Assembly (NCBI GenBank): GCA_944323115.1
Contig: CALURG010000044.1
Span: 1 to 64,000, forward strand
DNA: 64,000 nt
Direction of reading: 5' to 3'
Origin: Candidatus Gastranaerophilales bacterium
GTDB lineage: Bacteria; Cyanobacteriota; Vampirovibrionia; Gastranaerophilales; Gastranaerophilaceae
The notes below the pieces were generated by a model, which was not told where the DNA came from, ran no database searches, and worked only from the letters and a program-made list of their open reading frames with translations. Position numbers and translations under genes: made by a program. This document shows, in pieces, positions 15,303-22,475 of the stretch (position 1 is its first letter; each line of letters begins with the position of its first letter).

Positions 15303-16498
15303 TCGTCTCCAAATGTTCTTTGGGTTATTCCCTTAGATTTTCTTTTGCCTTTTTTCTTTTTGTTTTGTATCTCACGAAAAGCGTTGTCAATAGAAAGTTT
15401 TGCTATCTGCTCTCTTTGTGCTCTGTCATAAAATACTATCCAGTGTTTTCTTTTGATGTTGTCTACAGAAAACGAGATTCTGCCGGATACCCTGTCACCG
15501 GGTTTTATCTTTGAAAACATTATAGTTGTATCACCGAATACAGAAGGATAGAATGACGCATTTAAATCGTTTTGAAGCGATATGTCAAAACCTGTGAAGT
15601 ATTTATCAGTAAGATTTGTTATAACAATTGCTACAGTTATTGTATTGAGTTCCCCGAAAGGATCTTTTTCATAGTCAATGTTTGTTATTTTTACATTTAA
15701 ACCTTCACATGTGAATTCCTCTTGTTTTAATGCTTCGTTTTTGAACACAGGAAGATCTATTCCTTTTGTAATTTTGACTCTGATTTCATCACCGGGTGAA
15801 ATCAGAACATCCTTACCCTTTTTGTATAAAGCCATTCCAAGACCTACGGCTCCCCCGAGTGCAGCACCGCCTGCAAGTGTATAGCCCTGACTTACGACAG
15901 CGGCCGGCAGACCGAACATGTTCAATGCGAGTAGCCCGCCTACGGCACCGCCTACAGCAGTATAGCCTGCTCCTTTTGCTACCATTTTACCTGTGCTTAC
16001 GACAGGATTAAGCTTTGTACTCATTGTACCTTCAATAGGAATTTCTCTTCCGTCAGGGGTAATCAGGTAGTCAAAACTGACTTCTATCCATCCGTCTCTG
16101 CCGAGACGCTTTGAGTCAGAAATTTCTTTTACACAACCGTGAGCGATTGTTCCGGCAGGCAGAATAACTCCTTTTTCTCCTTCAACTTCGGATGTTATTT
16201 CCGCAAAAAACTCGTCGCCTTCTTCCGTAAAACCCGAACTCAGAACTTGCGATACCGTCATTTTTATGACGTCTTTGGGTTCAAGCTGGTCAATTTCACC
16301 CGTGAAGAGTTTTTTGTTTTCTTTTTCGAGTTTGTCATTTATTTCGGCACGGCCCTTAAAAATATCATCTTCTTTAGTAGAAGTTGCATTTTCAGCTGCA
16401 TTTTGGATGGGGTTTATTTCTGCGAAAACAAGCATATTTAACCCTGTATTTATATACAAAAATGCGGCCAGTATTATACAAGATACAATCTTTTTCAT
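15299..16498 (-). CDS. Secreted protein with internal glycine zippers and beta-rich domains
   Basis: The 399-residue product has a signal peptide (residues 1-26). An extracytoplasmic beta domain follows: VILPAGTIAHGCVKEI, GWIEVSFDYLITPDGREIPIEG. A hydrophobic Gly/Ala-rich stretch of two glycine-zipper hairpins (about 172-226) comes next, then a second beta domain and a very basic tail (KKKKGKRKSKG). The first domain recalls TrbI/VirB10-type beta barrels, but this is only a resemblance. It shares a domain pattern with the genes at 16557 and 22018. There is no Shine-Dalgarno; TAAAAT lies six bases before the ATG. Confidence 0.7.
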   Translation of the reverse strand: MKKIVSCIILAAFLYINTGLNMLVFAEINPIQNAAENATSTKEDDIFKGRAEINDKLEKENKKLFTGEIDQLEPKDVIKMTVSQVLSSGFTEEGDEFFAEITSEVEGEKGVILPAGTIAHGCVKEISDSKRLGRDGWIEVSFDYLITPDGREIPIEGTMSTKLNPVVSTGKMVAKGAGYTAVGGAVGGLLALNMFGLPAAVVSQGYTLAGGAALGGAVGLGMALYKKGKDVLISPGDEIRVKITKGIDLPVFKNEALKQEEFTCEGLNVKITNIDYEKDPFGELNTITVAIVITNLTDKYFTGFDISLQNDLNASFYPSVFGDTTIMFSKIKPGDRVSGRISFSVDNIKRKHWIVFYDRAQREQIAKLSIDNAFREIQNKKKKGKRKSKGITQRTFGDD

Positions 16499-16556
16499 AA
16501 CAAAATTTTACATCATGTACAAAATTAAATCACGTTTGTAAAGAATTTTTTTGTTT

Positions 16557-17132
16557 TTATTTTAAGTAGAGTTTATAAATCTTATTTTTATTAATTCCGT
16601 GACTTACAAGTTGTATAAAACCCGTGTAATCATTTACTACAGAGCCTTTTAACATAACTGTTTTGTTGTCTATATCTTTTATTGTAAATCCAGTGATTCG
16701 AAATTCAGGTACTGGACCGTTGATTCCAGATGGAAGAGCAATTTTTTTAACATAGCCGACTGTAGGCGTTCCTTTTTTTATGTACAGTTTGCCGTTTTTG
16801 TAGACATCTTCAGCTACTAAAAATTTGAATTTGTCACCTACCTTTACATTTGTGGCTTCCATTCTATATGTGTTGATGTCTATTTTACGTGTTTTGAGTT
16901 TGAAACGTATGTTTTCAGGAGTGTATACTTTTACTTCCGTTAGTGTTTCTTTTTCAAAGTCTGAGACATCCTGCATCATTCTTGTTTCATAATTTGTTTG
17001 ATTTTTCTGTGCTCTTACTTTGTTTATATATTCTTGCGGAATTTCGTCTGTGTATACAGGTGTTGCAAATGCCTGGCAAGATATGCAAAGTGTTGCAACA
17101 ATAATACTTACAAATAGTGAAAATTTTTTCAT
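16557..17132 (-). CDS. Small secreted protein of the same beta-domain type
   Basis: The 191-residue product has a signal peptide ending near AFA (residue 23). The core VGDKFKFLVAEDVYKNGKLY, followed by IKKGTPTVGYVKKI, parallels EDVYVNGRLVFVKNSKAEIY in the gene at 22018 and the AGTIAHGCVKEI stretch of its downstream neighbour at 15299. Function is unknown. AGGAG precedes the ATG. It follows the M48 protease gene by 26 nt, so the two probably form one transcript. Confidence 0.7.
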   Translation of the reverse strand: MKKFSLFVSIIVATLCISCQAFATPVYTDEIPQEYINKVRAQKNQTNYETRMMQDVSDFEKETLTEVKVYTPENIRFKLKTRKIDINTYRMEATNVKVGDKFKFLVAEDVYKNGKLYIKKGTPTVGYVKKIALPSGINGPVPEFRITGFTIKDIDNKTVMLKGSVVNDYTGFIQLVSHGINKNKIYKLYLK

Positions 17133-17158
17133 TGTCTCTCCTGATAACTCAAAACTTC

Positions 17159-17839
17159 TTATTTAGATTGTTTATTACTTACATTTTTTACAGAAGGAGT
17201 ATATTTCTCTCTGATTTCTTTTCTTTCTTTTTGTGTTGTCAGGAGGAAGTTTTGGTAATAGAGGTTGTTTTGGTATTTGTTATTTATAAGATATTCCGGG
17301 TACTGTGTATAGATATATTCATAAACAGCAACAAGTCTTTTCGAACCTTCGGGATGTGTACTTGAGCTTTCAAACCAGTTTTGTTCGGGTGATATTTTGT
17401 TCAGAATGATAATCATTGCAACAGGGTTGTATCCTGCATTTACCATTAAATCCACAGCTCTTTGATCTGCTTGGTATTCATATGACTTGGGTGCACTTGT
17501 CATTAATATTCTTCTCCACAAACCTTTGTGGGCATCTATCCCGTGAGATATTTCATGTGAAAGTATACCGGCAAGCTCATCATCCGAGTCCATAAACGGA
17601 ATAATGCCTTTGTATACATGTATTGACTTTGAAGTGAGAGCTGTTACGGCATTGACTTCTTTTGATGTGTCATAATAAAATGTCATTCTTTTTTCAATCT
17701 GGTTTGCATTAAGGATTTTGAACCCCATCTGCATAATTTGTTTTTGGTATTTTGTTTCTTTGTCTAGAAACAATTCATCAGCAAAACATGCCGGGATTGC
17801 CATTGTAAACGCAATTAAACACAAAATAAATTTTTTCAT
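17159..17839 (-). CDS. Secreted M48-family metalloprotease
   Basis: The product is 226 residues from the ATG at 17839, behind GGAG; an earlier in-frame ATG at 17860 lies upstream of that ribosome-binding site. A signal peptide spans residues 1-21. The zinc motif HEISH is at residues 95-99 within ELAGILSHEISHGIDAH. A downstream SYEYQADQRAVDLM supplies the third ligand (Glu), as in M48 enzymes such as BepA/LoiP. It likely acts in envelope protein quality control. It is first in a run with the secreted protein at 16557. Confidence 0.88.
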   Translation of the reverse strand: MKKFILCLIAFTMAIPACFADELFLDKETKYQKQIMQMGFKILNANQIEKRMTFYYDTSKEVNAVTALTSKSIHVYKGIIPFMDSDDELAGILSHEISHGIDAHKGLWRRILMTSAPKSYEYQADQRAVDLMVNAGYNPVAMIIILNKISPEQNWFESSSTHPEGSKRLVAVYEYIYTQYPEYLINNKYQNNLYYQNFLLTTQKERKEIREKYTPSVKNVSNKQSK

Positions 17840-17950
17840 CTTCTCATCTCCAATTGTCAATTTTTAACTATTTTACTTTTACATCTACATAAAAGTCAAT
17901 ATAAAACGCTTGATTTGTTTTAATAAAATTAATTCTTGATTTATTATGTG

Positions 17951-17985
17951 TTAAAAATTAAGGCCCTGCTTTTGCAGGGCCTTAA
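17951..17985 (-). terminator. Terminator of the anti-sigma/ECF/Spy-like operon
   Basis: A perfect 12-bp stem, TTAAGGCCCTGC with GCAGGGCCTTAA, has a 4-nt loop. On the minus strand it runs into TTTTTAAC. It lies 32 nt after the stop of the Spy-like gene. Confidence 0.9.
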
Positions 17986-18016
17986 AGTGTTTATATTGAT
18001 TTAGGGAGTTTATTGT

Positions 18017-18556
18017 TTATTTTTTTACAGGTTGAATTTTTTGAGGTGCACCGTGTTTGTACATTCTTTTTTGTTTTTTCATTTTGATGTGTCTGTCTCT
18101 AGCTTCTTGTTTGATTTTTTCAAACTCTGCTTTTTGTTCAGGTGTGAGTATTGCTTCAAATTCTTTTGTGTTTTCATTTCTTATTTCTCTTGCTTCTTTT
18201 TTGAGTTCACGCATGTCTTTTTTCAGCACAGCAAGTTTTTTTGCTTTTTCTTCCTGTGAGAGATTGCTTTCTTTTACTGTTTTTATTTCTTCATGTTTTG
18301 CTTTCATTTTTTCAAAAACAGGTTTAATTTTTTCATGACCTTTCATTCTGATTTCACGAGCCTGTTTTTTCTGCTCTTCTGTAAGATTGAGTCTGTCATC
18401 AAGGCTTTGTCTTGTCATTTTAGGAGGTTTTTGTTTGTTACATTTGCATTGGCAAGGAGCCTTTTGAGGAGTTTTGTCAGAAACAGTGTCGGCAAAAGCC
18501 ATTGTTGAAGACAGCATTAATGCTGTAATACCTGCGATAATTAAAGATTTTTTCAT
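18017..18556 (-). CDS. Spy/CpxP-like periplasmic protein with Cys-rich N-terminus
   Basis: The 179-residue product has a signal peptide ending at AFA (residue 22). A short CQCKCNK motif (Cys35, 37, 39) follows, then a charged all-helical region with two LTxxQ-type motifs (LTEEQ, LTPEQ). These are the hallmark of Spy, CpxP and ZraP chaperone-like proteins. The cysteines could bind metal, as in ZraP-type sensors, or form disulfides. It follows the ECF sigma factor by 13 nt and is presumably a target of that factor or part of the feedback. Confidence 0.8.
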   Translation of the reverse strand: MKKSLIIAGITALMLSSTMAFADTVSDKTPQKAPCQCKCNKQKPPKMTRQSLDDRLNLTEEQKKQAREIRMKGHEKIKPVFEKMKAKHEEIKTVKESNLSQEEKAKKLAVLKKDMRELKKEAREIRNENTKEFEAILTPEQKAEFEKIKQEARDRHIKMKKQKRMYKHGAPQKIQPVKK

Positions 18557-18569
18557 TATTAAGTCCTTT

Positions 18570-19067
18570 CTACATTAAGTAATTGAGAGCTTCCGCTAAT
18601 TCTTTCTTTGCATTGTATAGTCTTGATTTTACCGTGCCTATAGGACATTTGATTTTTTTTGATATTTCTTCGTACGATTTGTTTTCTATTTCATAAAGCA
18701 TTATGACTTCTTTGAATTTAGGTTTTAGTTTGTTTATTGCATTTGATATTTCTTTTTGTCTTTCTTTTTTTATTAACAATTGCTCGGGCGATTCTTTGTC
18801 ACTCTTTATCAAAGATAAGACGGTTTCATCTGCCGTTGAGTTGTCTGAGAGCTTTTTTTGAGAAGATTTTAGGTAGTCTTTGGCTAAATTTGCACTGACT
18901 GTACGGATCCAAGCACCAAAAGTACCTTTTTCTTCATATTTCTCCGAATTTTTCCATACCTTATAGTAGACCTCTTGTTCAAGATCCTCGTTTTGTTCAT
19001 TTGTAATTCTTTTTATAATATTTCTCACAACTGTACCGTGTGAGTTGATTATTTCTTTTAAATCCAT
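18570..19067 (-). CDS. ECF-type RNA polymerase sigma factor
   Basis: The 165-residue product has sigma region 2 (EDLEQEVYYKVWKN, FGAWIRTVSANLAKDYLK) and region 4 (KFKEVIMLYEIENKSYEEISKKIKCPIGTVKSRLYNAKKEL). It lacks regions 1 and 3, as ECF factors do. AAGG precedes the ATG. It is second in the operon after its likely anti-sigma factor (7-nt gap). A promoter with ECF spacing lies upstream of the operon, consistent with autoregulation. Confidence 0.93.
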   Translation of the reverse strand: MDLKEIINSHGTVVRNIIKRITNEQNEDLEQEVYYKVWKNSEKYEEKGTFGAWIRTVSANLAKDYLKSSQKKLSDNSTADETVLSLIKSDKESPEQLLIKKERQKEISNAINKLKPKFKEVIMLYEIENKSYEEISKKIKCPIGTVKSRLYNAKKELAEALNYLM

Positions 19068-19074
19068 ATTTACC

Positions 19075-19434
19075 TTAATTTATGTAAAGGAATCCATATT
19101 CATCAACCGGCAGACCCATTTCTTCTATGGTGAGTGAATTTGCCTCATTCATTGCAATTACATCTTCGTAGATGTTTGTGCCAGCTGTATATATAGGAAC
19201 ACTGAATGTTGCAAAAACTACCAGAAATGCCGCACAGGCTGCTTTTAGTATTTTTGATTGCTTTTTCTTTTCTTGCAGCATGTATGGTTTTGCTTCTTGA
19301 ACAAGCTCAGAAACTCTCTGCATTCTGGCATGTTCTTTTTGGCAATCTTCACAAGTTTCCAGATGCTTTTGAAAGTCTTCCTCACTCAGGAAGGTATACA
19401 TGCTTTCATAACCGTTACATTTTTTTTCGTTCAT
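19075..19434 (-). CDS. Membrane-bound zinc-finger anti-sigma factor
   Basis: The 119-residue product has an N-terminal HxxxCxxC motif (His24, Cys28, Cys31; Cys6 could complete the site) as in ZAS-type anti-sigma factors. One transmembrane helix (about 64-83) and a short extracytoplasmic tail follow. It lies directly upstream of the ECF sigma gene, the reverse of the common sigma then anti-sigma order. AAGGA precedes the ATG. It presumably holds the sigma factor at the membrane until an envelope signal arrives. Confidence 0.85.
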   Translation of the reverse strand: MNEKKCNGYESMYTFLSEEDFQKHLETCEDCQKEHARMQRVSELVQEAKPYMLQEKKKQSKILKAACAAFLVVFATFSVPIYTAGTNIYEDVIAMNEANSLTIEEMGLPVDEYGFLYIN

Positions 19435-19460
19435 AATTTTTTGTCCTTACATATACTATA

Positions 19461-19483
19461 ACGAATCATGAAAAAAAATGTTC
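19461..19483 (-). promoter_or_regulatory. Candidate ECF-type autoregulatory promoter
   Basis: On the minus strand GAAC (19483-19480) and CGT (19463-19461) are separated by 16 nt, the classic ECF -35/-10 geometry. The anti-sigma start codon is 27 nt downstream. TATAGT next to CGT could also act as a normal -10. Confidence 0.45.
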
Positions 19484-19643
19484 ATTTTTTGTTTAAAAAG
19501 TTTATAAATTAATTTCTTGACATTAACAATTATTTACAGGAATATAGTATAAAGTAGCTTCTGTAAATGTAATATTAGACATTTTAAGTATAAAATTTAT
19601 TATTTAATTATAGAATTTAAAAGATATTCTGTTATTATTGTGA

Positions 19644-19810
19644 GCTTTGAAAATTGAATACATTTTGCCCTGGTGGCAGGAATCAACCTGAAACAAGGGC
19701 ATGCAAAAACAATTGAGTATTGTTTTTGTCATTGGGGTCAGAACACACGAAGTGTTCCGCCACAATACACGCTTTGAAAATTAAATATATTTTGCCCTGG
19801 TGGCGGAATC
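19644..19810 (+). repeat. Direct repeat covering the tRNA-Leu leader and 5' part
   Basis: About 40 bases (19644-19684) recur at 19771-19810 with a few changes. Both copies contain GCTTTGAAAATT and TTTTGCCCTGGTGGC. The second copy runs into the functional tRNA-Leu, while the first diverges after GGAATC. Two hairpins lie between: 19704-19728 (10-bp stem) and 19741-19757 (GAACAC/GTGTTC). Confidence 0.75.
19667..19703 (+). pseudogene. tRNA-Leu-like remnant
   Basis: The first repeat copy begins like the 5' end of the tRNA-Leu (GCCCTGGTGGC). It then contains a small CAGG/CCTG hairpin and closes with AGGGCA, which pairs with TGCCCT at 19666-19671. The result is a 36-nt mini-structure with a tRNA-like acceptor end but no anticodon or T arm. 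It is either a deletion-derived fossil or a processed spacer RNA. Confidence 0.4.
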
Positions 19811-19882
19811 GGTAGACGCGTCGGACTTAAAATCCGATTGGGCTCACCCCCAGTGCCAGTTCAAGTCTGGCTCAGGGCACCA
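19794..19882 (+). tRNA. tRNA-Leu (anticodon UAA)
   Basis: The 89-nt gene includes an encoded CCA. Acceptor GCCCTGG pairs with TCAGGGC and is followed by discriminator A. The anticodon stem TCGGA/TCCGA holds loop CTTAAAA with TAA at 19828-19830. There is a long variable arm, as expected for Leu. The anticodon loop is continuous, so the group I intron found in many cyanobacterial tRNA-Leu(UAA) genes is absent. Confidence 0.96.
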
Positions 19883-19889
19883 TCCAAAC

Positions 19890-19915
19890 GAACTCTTAAA
19901 TGAGTTCCTTTTTTT
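19890..19915 (+). terminator. Terminator after tRNA-Leu
   Basis: The 6-bp stem GAACTC/GAGTTC has loop TTAAAT and is followed by C and eight T. The remaining 290 bases up to the HigA stop show no convincing gene on either strand. Confidence 0.8.
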
Positions 19916-20206
19916 ATTGCGGCTTTTGACTTTCACTTCGCATTTGTACGCACTCTGTGCTACAACTGCGGTTTACCGTCCAATTTTCTTTGCTCTTTTA
20001 ACTTCAAGCTCGGTATAATATAGAAATTTATATTAGCAGATTGTTTTGTAGAGGCAATATCTTTTTCTGCTTGATTTTTTTAATTCTATTATTTTTTGTT
20101 CTTTTTCCTACAGGGGAAAGTAATCTGATATTTCAGCAATTTCGATTTCTGTAATATTCGTTTTTTTATCAATTAGAGCCTTCTTGCGTAAGTACAGCGA
20201 AATATA

Positions 20207-20488
20207 CTAAAAAACTACCTTCACATCATCAAGATTTACGGTTTGTTTTGCGTGCCAGAGGTCATAGGCTAATTGCTCACGCAACCATATCTCCGGTGAT
20301 GTTTTAAAACATTTTGCCAGTTTTAGTGCTACTTCTGTTGAAACAGGAACTTTGCAATTAACAATATTAGACAGGTGCTTTCTGCTTATCCCTAGCATGA
20401 GAGCAAGTTTTGCAATCGTAAGATTGTAATCTTTCATATATAATTCTTTTAGAGTTTCTCCCGGATGGGGCGGATTAAACATTTCCAT
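20207..20488 (-). CDS. higA: HigA antitoxin
   Basis: The 93-residue XRE-type helix-turn-helix protein opens with FNPPHPGETLKELYM and has ISRKHLSNIVNCKVPVSTEVALKLAKCF, typical of HigA. It neutralises HigB and represses the operon through DNA binding. GAGGTG precedes the ATG by five bases. It is the downstream gene of a toxin-first pair, the usual higBA order, with a 12-nt gap. Confidence 0.93.
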   Translation of the reverse strand: MEMFNPPHPGETLKELYMKDYNLTIAKLALMLGISRKHLSNIVNCKVPVSTEVALKLAKCFKTSPEIWLREQLAYDLWHAKQTVNLDDVKVVF

Positions 20489-20500
20489 ATTTACACCTCT

Positions 20501-20779
20501 TTAATGATAATCTTGATAATCAACTATATAAACATTTTCATCTTCAAACTTAAAGGTTATACGCCAGTTACCGTTTACTTTTAATGACCAGTGGTCTTTT
20601 AAATCACCTTTTAATTTGTGTAAATTAAGGTTCGGCAAATCAATATCTTTGATATCTGTCATTAAGTTTAATCTATTCAAAATTACTCTTAATCTTTGAG
20701 CGTGTTTTTCTTGGATGCCGCTTTTTGAACCAGTTAAATAAAACTTTTCTAAACCTTTATGTTTGAATGATTTAATCAT
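20501..20779 (-). CDS. higB: HigB toxin, RelE superfamily
   Basis: The 92-residue product starts MIKSFKHKGLEKFYLTGSK and has HAQRLRVILNRLN, LHKLKGDLKDHWSLKVNGNWRITF, and a C-terminal DYQDYH. These are the standard features of HigB mRNA interferases that cut mRNA on the ribosome. No Shine-Dalgarno is present. The ATG lies six bases after the TACAAT of a strong promoter, so the toxin message appears leaderless while the antitoxin has a good ribosome-binding site. Confidence 0.94.
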   Translation of the reverse strand: MIKSFKHKGLEKFYLTGSKSGIQEKHAQRLRVILNRLNLMTDIKDIDLPNLNLHKLKGDLKDHWSLKVNGNWRITFKFEDENVYIVDYQDYH

Positions 20780-20785
20780 ATTATT

Positions 20786-20814
20786 ATTGTAACCAATCTG
20801 GTTACAATTGTCAA
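20786..20814 (-). promoter_or_regulatory. higBA promoter and operator
   Basis: On the minus strand TTGACA (20814-20809), 17 nt, then TACAAT (20791-20786) make a near-ideal sigma-70 promoter. A perfect inverted repeat, ATTGTAACCA (20786-20795) and TGGTTACAAT (20799-20808) with a 3-nt centre, covers the spacer and -10. It is the likely HigA operator. Confidence 0.85.
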
Positions 20815-20938
20815 TGCATTAATTGTCAAACAAACATTAATCTGAAATGAATATTGTAGTCAAAAACTTTTGTCAATAAATATCGACACTAATACCCAAA
20901 AGATAACACAAGACTTTAATATTTTAGATATATGCTAT

Positions 20939-21619
20939 TTAAAATAACGGATTAATAGTATAAGGTTTTATATAAACACTTTTTAACTCCGTCTCGAAGA
21001 TTTTATCATCTCTTAATATTTTGAGTTGCAATACTGAATCTTTTTTTGTTGGGGTAAAAATTAAATTTCTGTCGTATTGTTTAAAAACGTCTTTTGTGTC
21101 GATTCCATTAATAGCAATTACTTTATCTCCGGGCTGTATTCCGCATTCTTTATTGTAAACAGTGGATAACAAGTATTTACGTTTTTTTATGTAATCAAAA
21201 TTGTAGGTATAATATCCTTCAATCATCATTTTAAATTTATCTAATAAATGACCTTCATCGCATTCTGGCCATGAATATGAAAAACGAGTAAATGAACCAT
21301 CATTTGACAGTGTAGTTGCAGTTAATGACATTATAACATCTTTATCCTCTTGAACAAAATACAAATCGTATTTTACAAATGCAGAATTCCCCATGCCCTG
21401 CGGACTTAACAACAATTGACGAAATCCACTTTTGATTGGAGCTTTGACGACTAAAGATGTTTTTGTTACGTTTTCAACTCGTGCAGACTCTTTAATCGCT
21501 TTATTTTTAAATAAAATGGTTAATTTTTCAGCATTTTGATTTTTAAGCAATATTGTTTGTGTGGCAAAGGCTGGTGCATGCATTAGTAAAAAAATAATAA
21601 AAATAATAAACCTTTTCAT
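20939..21619 (-). CDS. Secreted PDZ-domain protein
   Basis: The 226-residue product has a signal peptide (cleavage near AFA, residue 19). An unassigned beta-rich region of about 120 residues comes next, then a C-terminal PDZ-like segment, CGIQPGDKVIAINGIDTKDVF, followed by LQLKILRDDKIFETEL. No protease residues are visible, so it may bind peptides or act as an adaptor. Its neighbours are unrelated. The ribosome-binding site is weak. Confidence 0.65.
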   Translation of the reverse strand: MKRFIIFIIFLLMHAPAFATQTILLKNQNAEKLTILFKNKAIKESARVENVTKTSLVVKAPIKSGFRQLLLSPQGMGNSAFVKYDLYFVQEDKDVIMSLTATTLSNDGSFTRFSYSWPECDEGHLLDKFKMMIEGYYTYNFDYIKKRKYLLSTVYNKECGIQPGDKVIAINGIDTKDVFKQYDRNLIFTPTKKDSVLQLKILRDDKIFETELKSVYIKPYTINPLF

Positions 21620-22017
21620 AACATACCCATAAATTAATCAACTTGATTTTATTTTAAGAGAGAAGACCTTTTGTGTCAAATCTAGACGGTATATTGATTA
21701 TAAATACTGATAGCAATTCTCAAGATGTTGTAAGTGATTTTAATGTATCAGATATTGCTTTTAAAAAAATATGTCTGTATTAAAAAAGGTAGAGTGAGGC
21801 TATCAACCATTATTATTTAAATAGTAATAAGAGTGCAAAGTATTAAGAAACGAAAAAGACAGGTTGAATTGAAAATATTGGCTTAAGATCTTGACAAAAT
21901 TTTAAAATATTGTTTGAATAAAAGCATTTTATACATGTCTAATATCTTTCTCGTTCATCACTTTGTAAAATTATTCATAATATATTATCATAGTTATGAA
22001 CTAAAATCTGAGGTTTT
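21620..22017. other. 398-bp intergenic region without a clear gene
   Basis: No coding frame is convincing. A 35-codon open stretch from a GTG near 21674 has no start signals or recognisable similarity and may be a fossil. TTGACA at 21891-21896 lacks a good -10 at 17 nt. The next gene has a GAGG ribosome-binding site. Confidence 0.4.
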
Positions 22018-22464
22018 ATGAAAAAATTATTATGTTTTATATTAATTTTGTCATTGTTGAGTGCAACTGCTTTTTCTGTAGAAGTTCCGGCAGGTACAGA
22101 AATTGTTCTTGGGTTGAAAAGACACAAGTCGCAAAGGACTATGCATTCAAAATTGAATGCAATTGTGAAAGAAGATGTTTATGTTAACGGTAGGCTTGTT
22201 TTTGTAAAAAACAGCAAAGCTGAAATTTATATTCTAAATAATAAAAAAGCCAGGTTCTTTGGTAGAGGGGGCTCATTGTCTCTTTCTGACGGGGTTGTGT
22301 ATGATGTAAACGGAAGAGAGCATGATGTGAAAATATTTGAGCAGTATACAGGAAAAAATGCACCGTTTATTGCAAGGTTCTTAATTTTTAAAAAGGGACA
22401 AAATGTCGTAATATATCCTTCTCAAAATTTTGTAGTTAAGTTGAGTCAAAAATTTAAAATTTAA
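22018..22464 (+). CDS. Small secreted beta-domain protein
   Basis: The 148-residue product has a signal peptide (residues 1-20, SATAFS). The mature part, VPAGTEIVLGLKRHKS, EDVYVNGRLVFVKNSKAEIY and an FGRGG-SLSLSDG stretch, parallels the proteins encoded at 15299 and 16557. Function is unknown. GAGG lies five bases before the ATG. A TPR gene follows after 11 nt, so they are probably co-transcribed. Confidence 0.65.
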   Translation: MKKLLCFILILSLLSATAFSVEVPAGTEIVLGLKRHKSQRTMHSKLNAIVKEDVYVNGRLVFVKNSKAEIYILNNKKARFFGRGGSLSLSDGVVYDVNGREHDVKIFEQYTGKNAPFIARFLIFKKGQNVVIYPSQNFVVKLSQKFKI

Positions 22465-22475
22465 GCAGATAAACT

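Noticed and set aside
15320-16541. Plus-strand frames opposite the secreted protein at 15299
   Set aside because: Shadows of a gene with a clear signal peptide and domains on the minus strand.
19800-20018. Open frame of 72 codons over the tRNA-Leu
   Set aside because: It begins inside the tRNA gene, crosses a terminator and has no ribosome-binding site.
21674-21781. Small gene from a GTG in the 398-bp gap
   Set aside because: Only about 35 codons, no ribosome-binding site, no similarity recognised.
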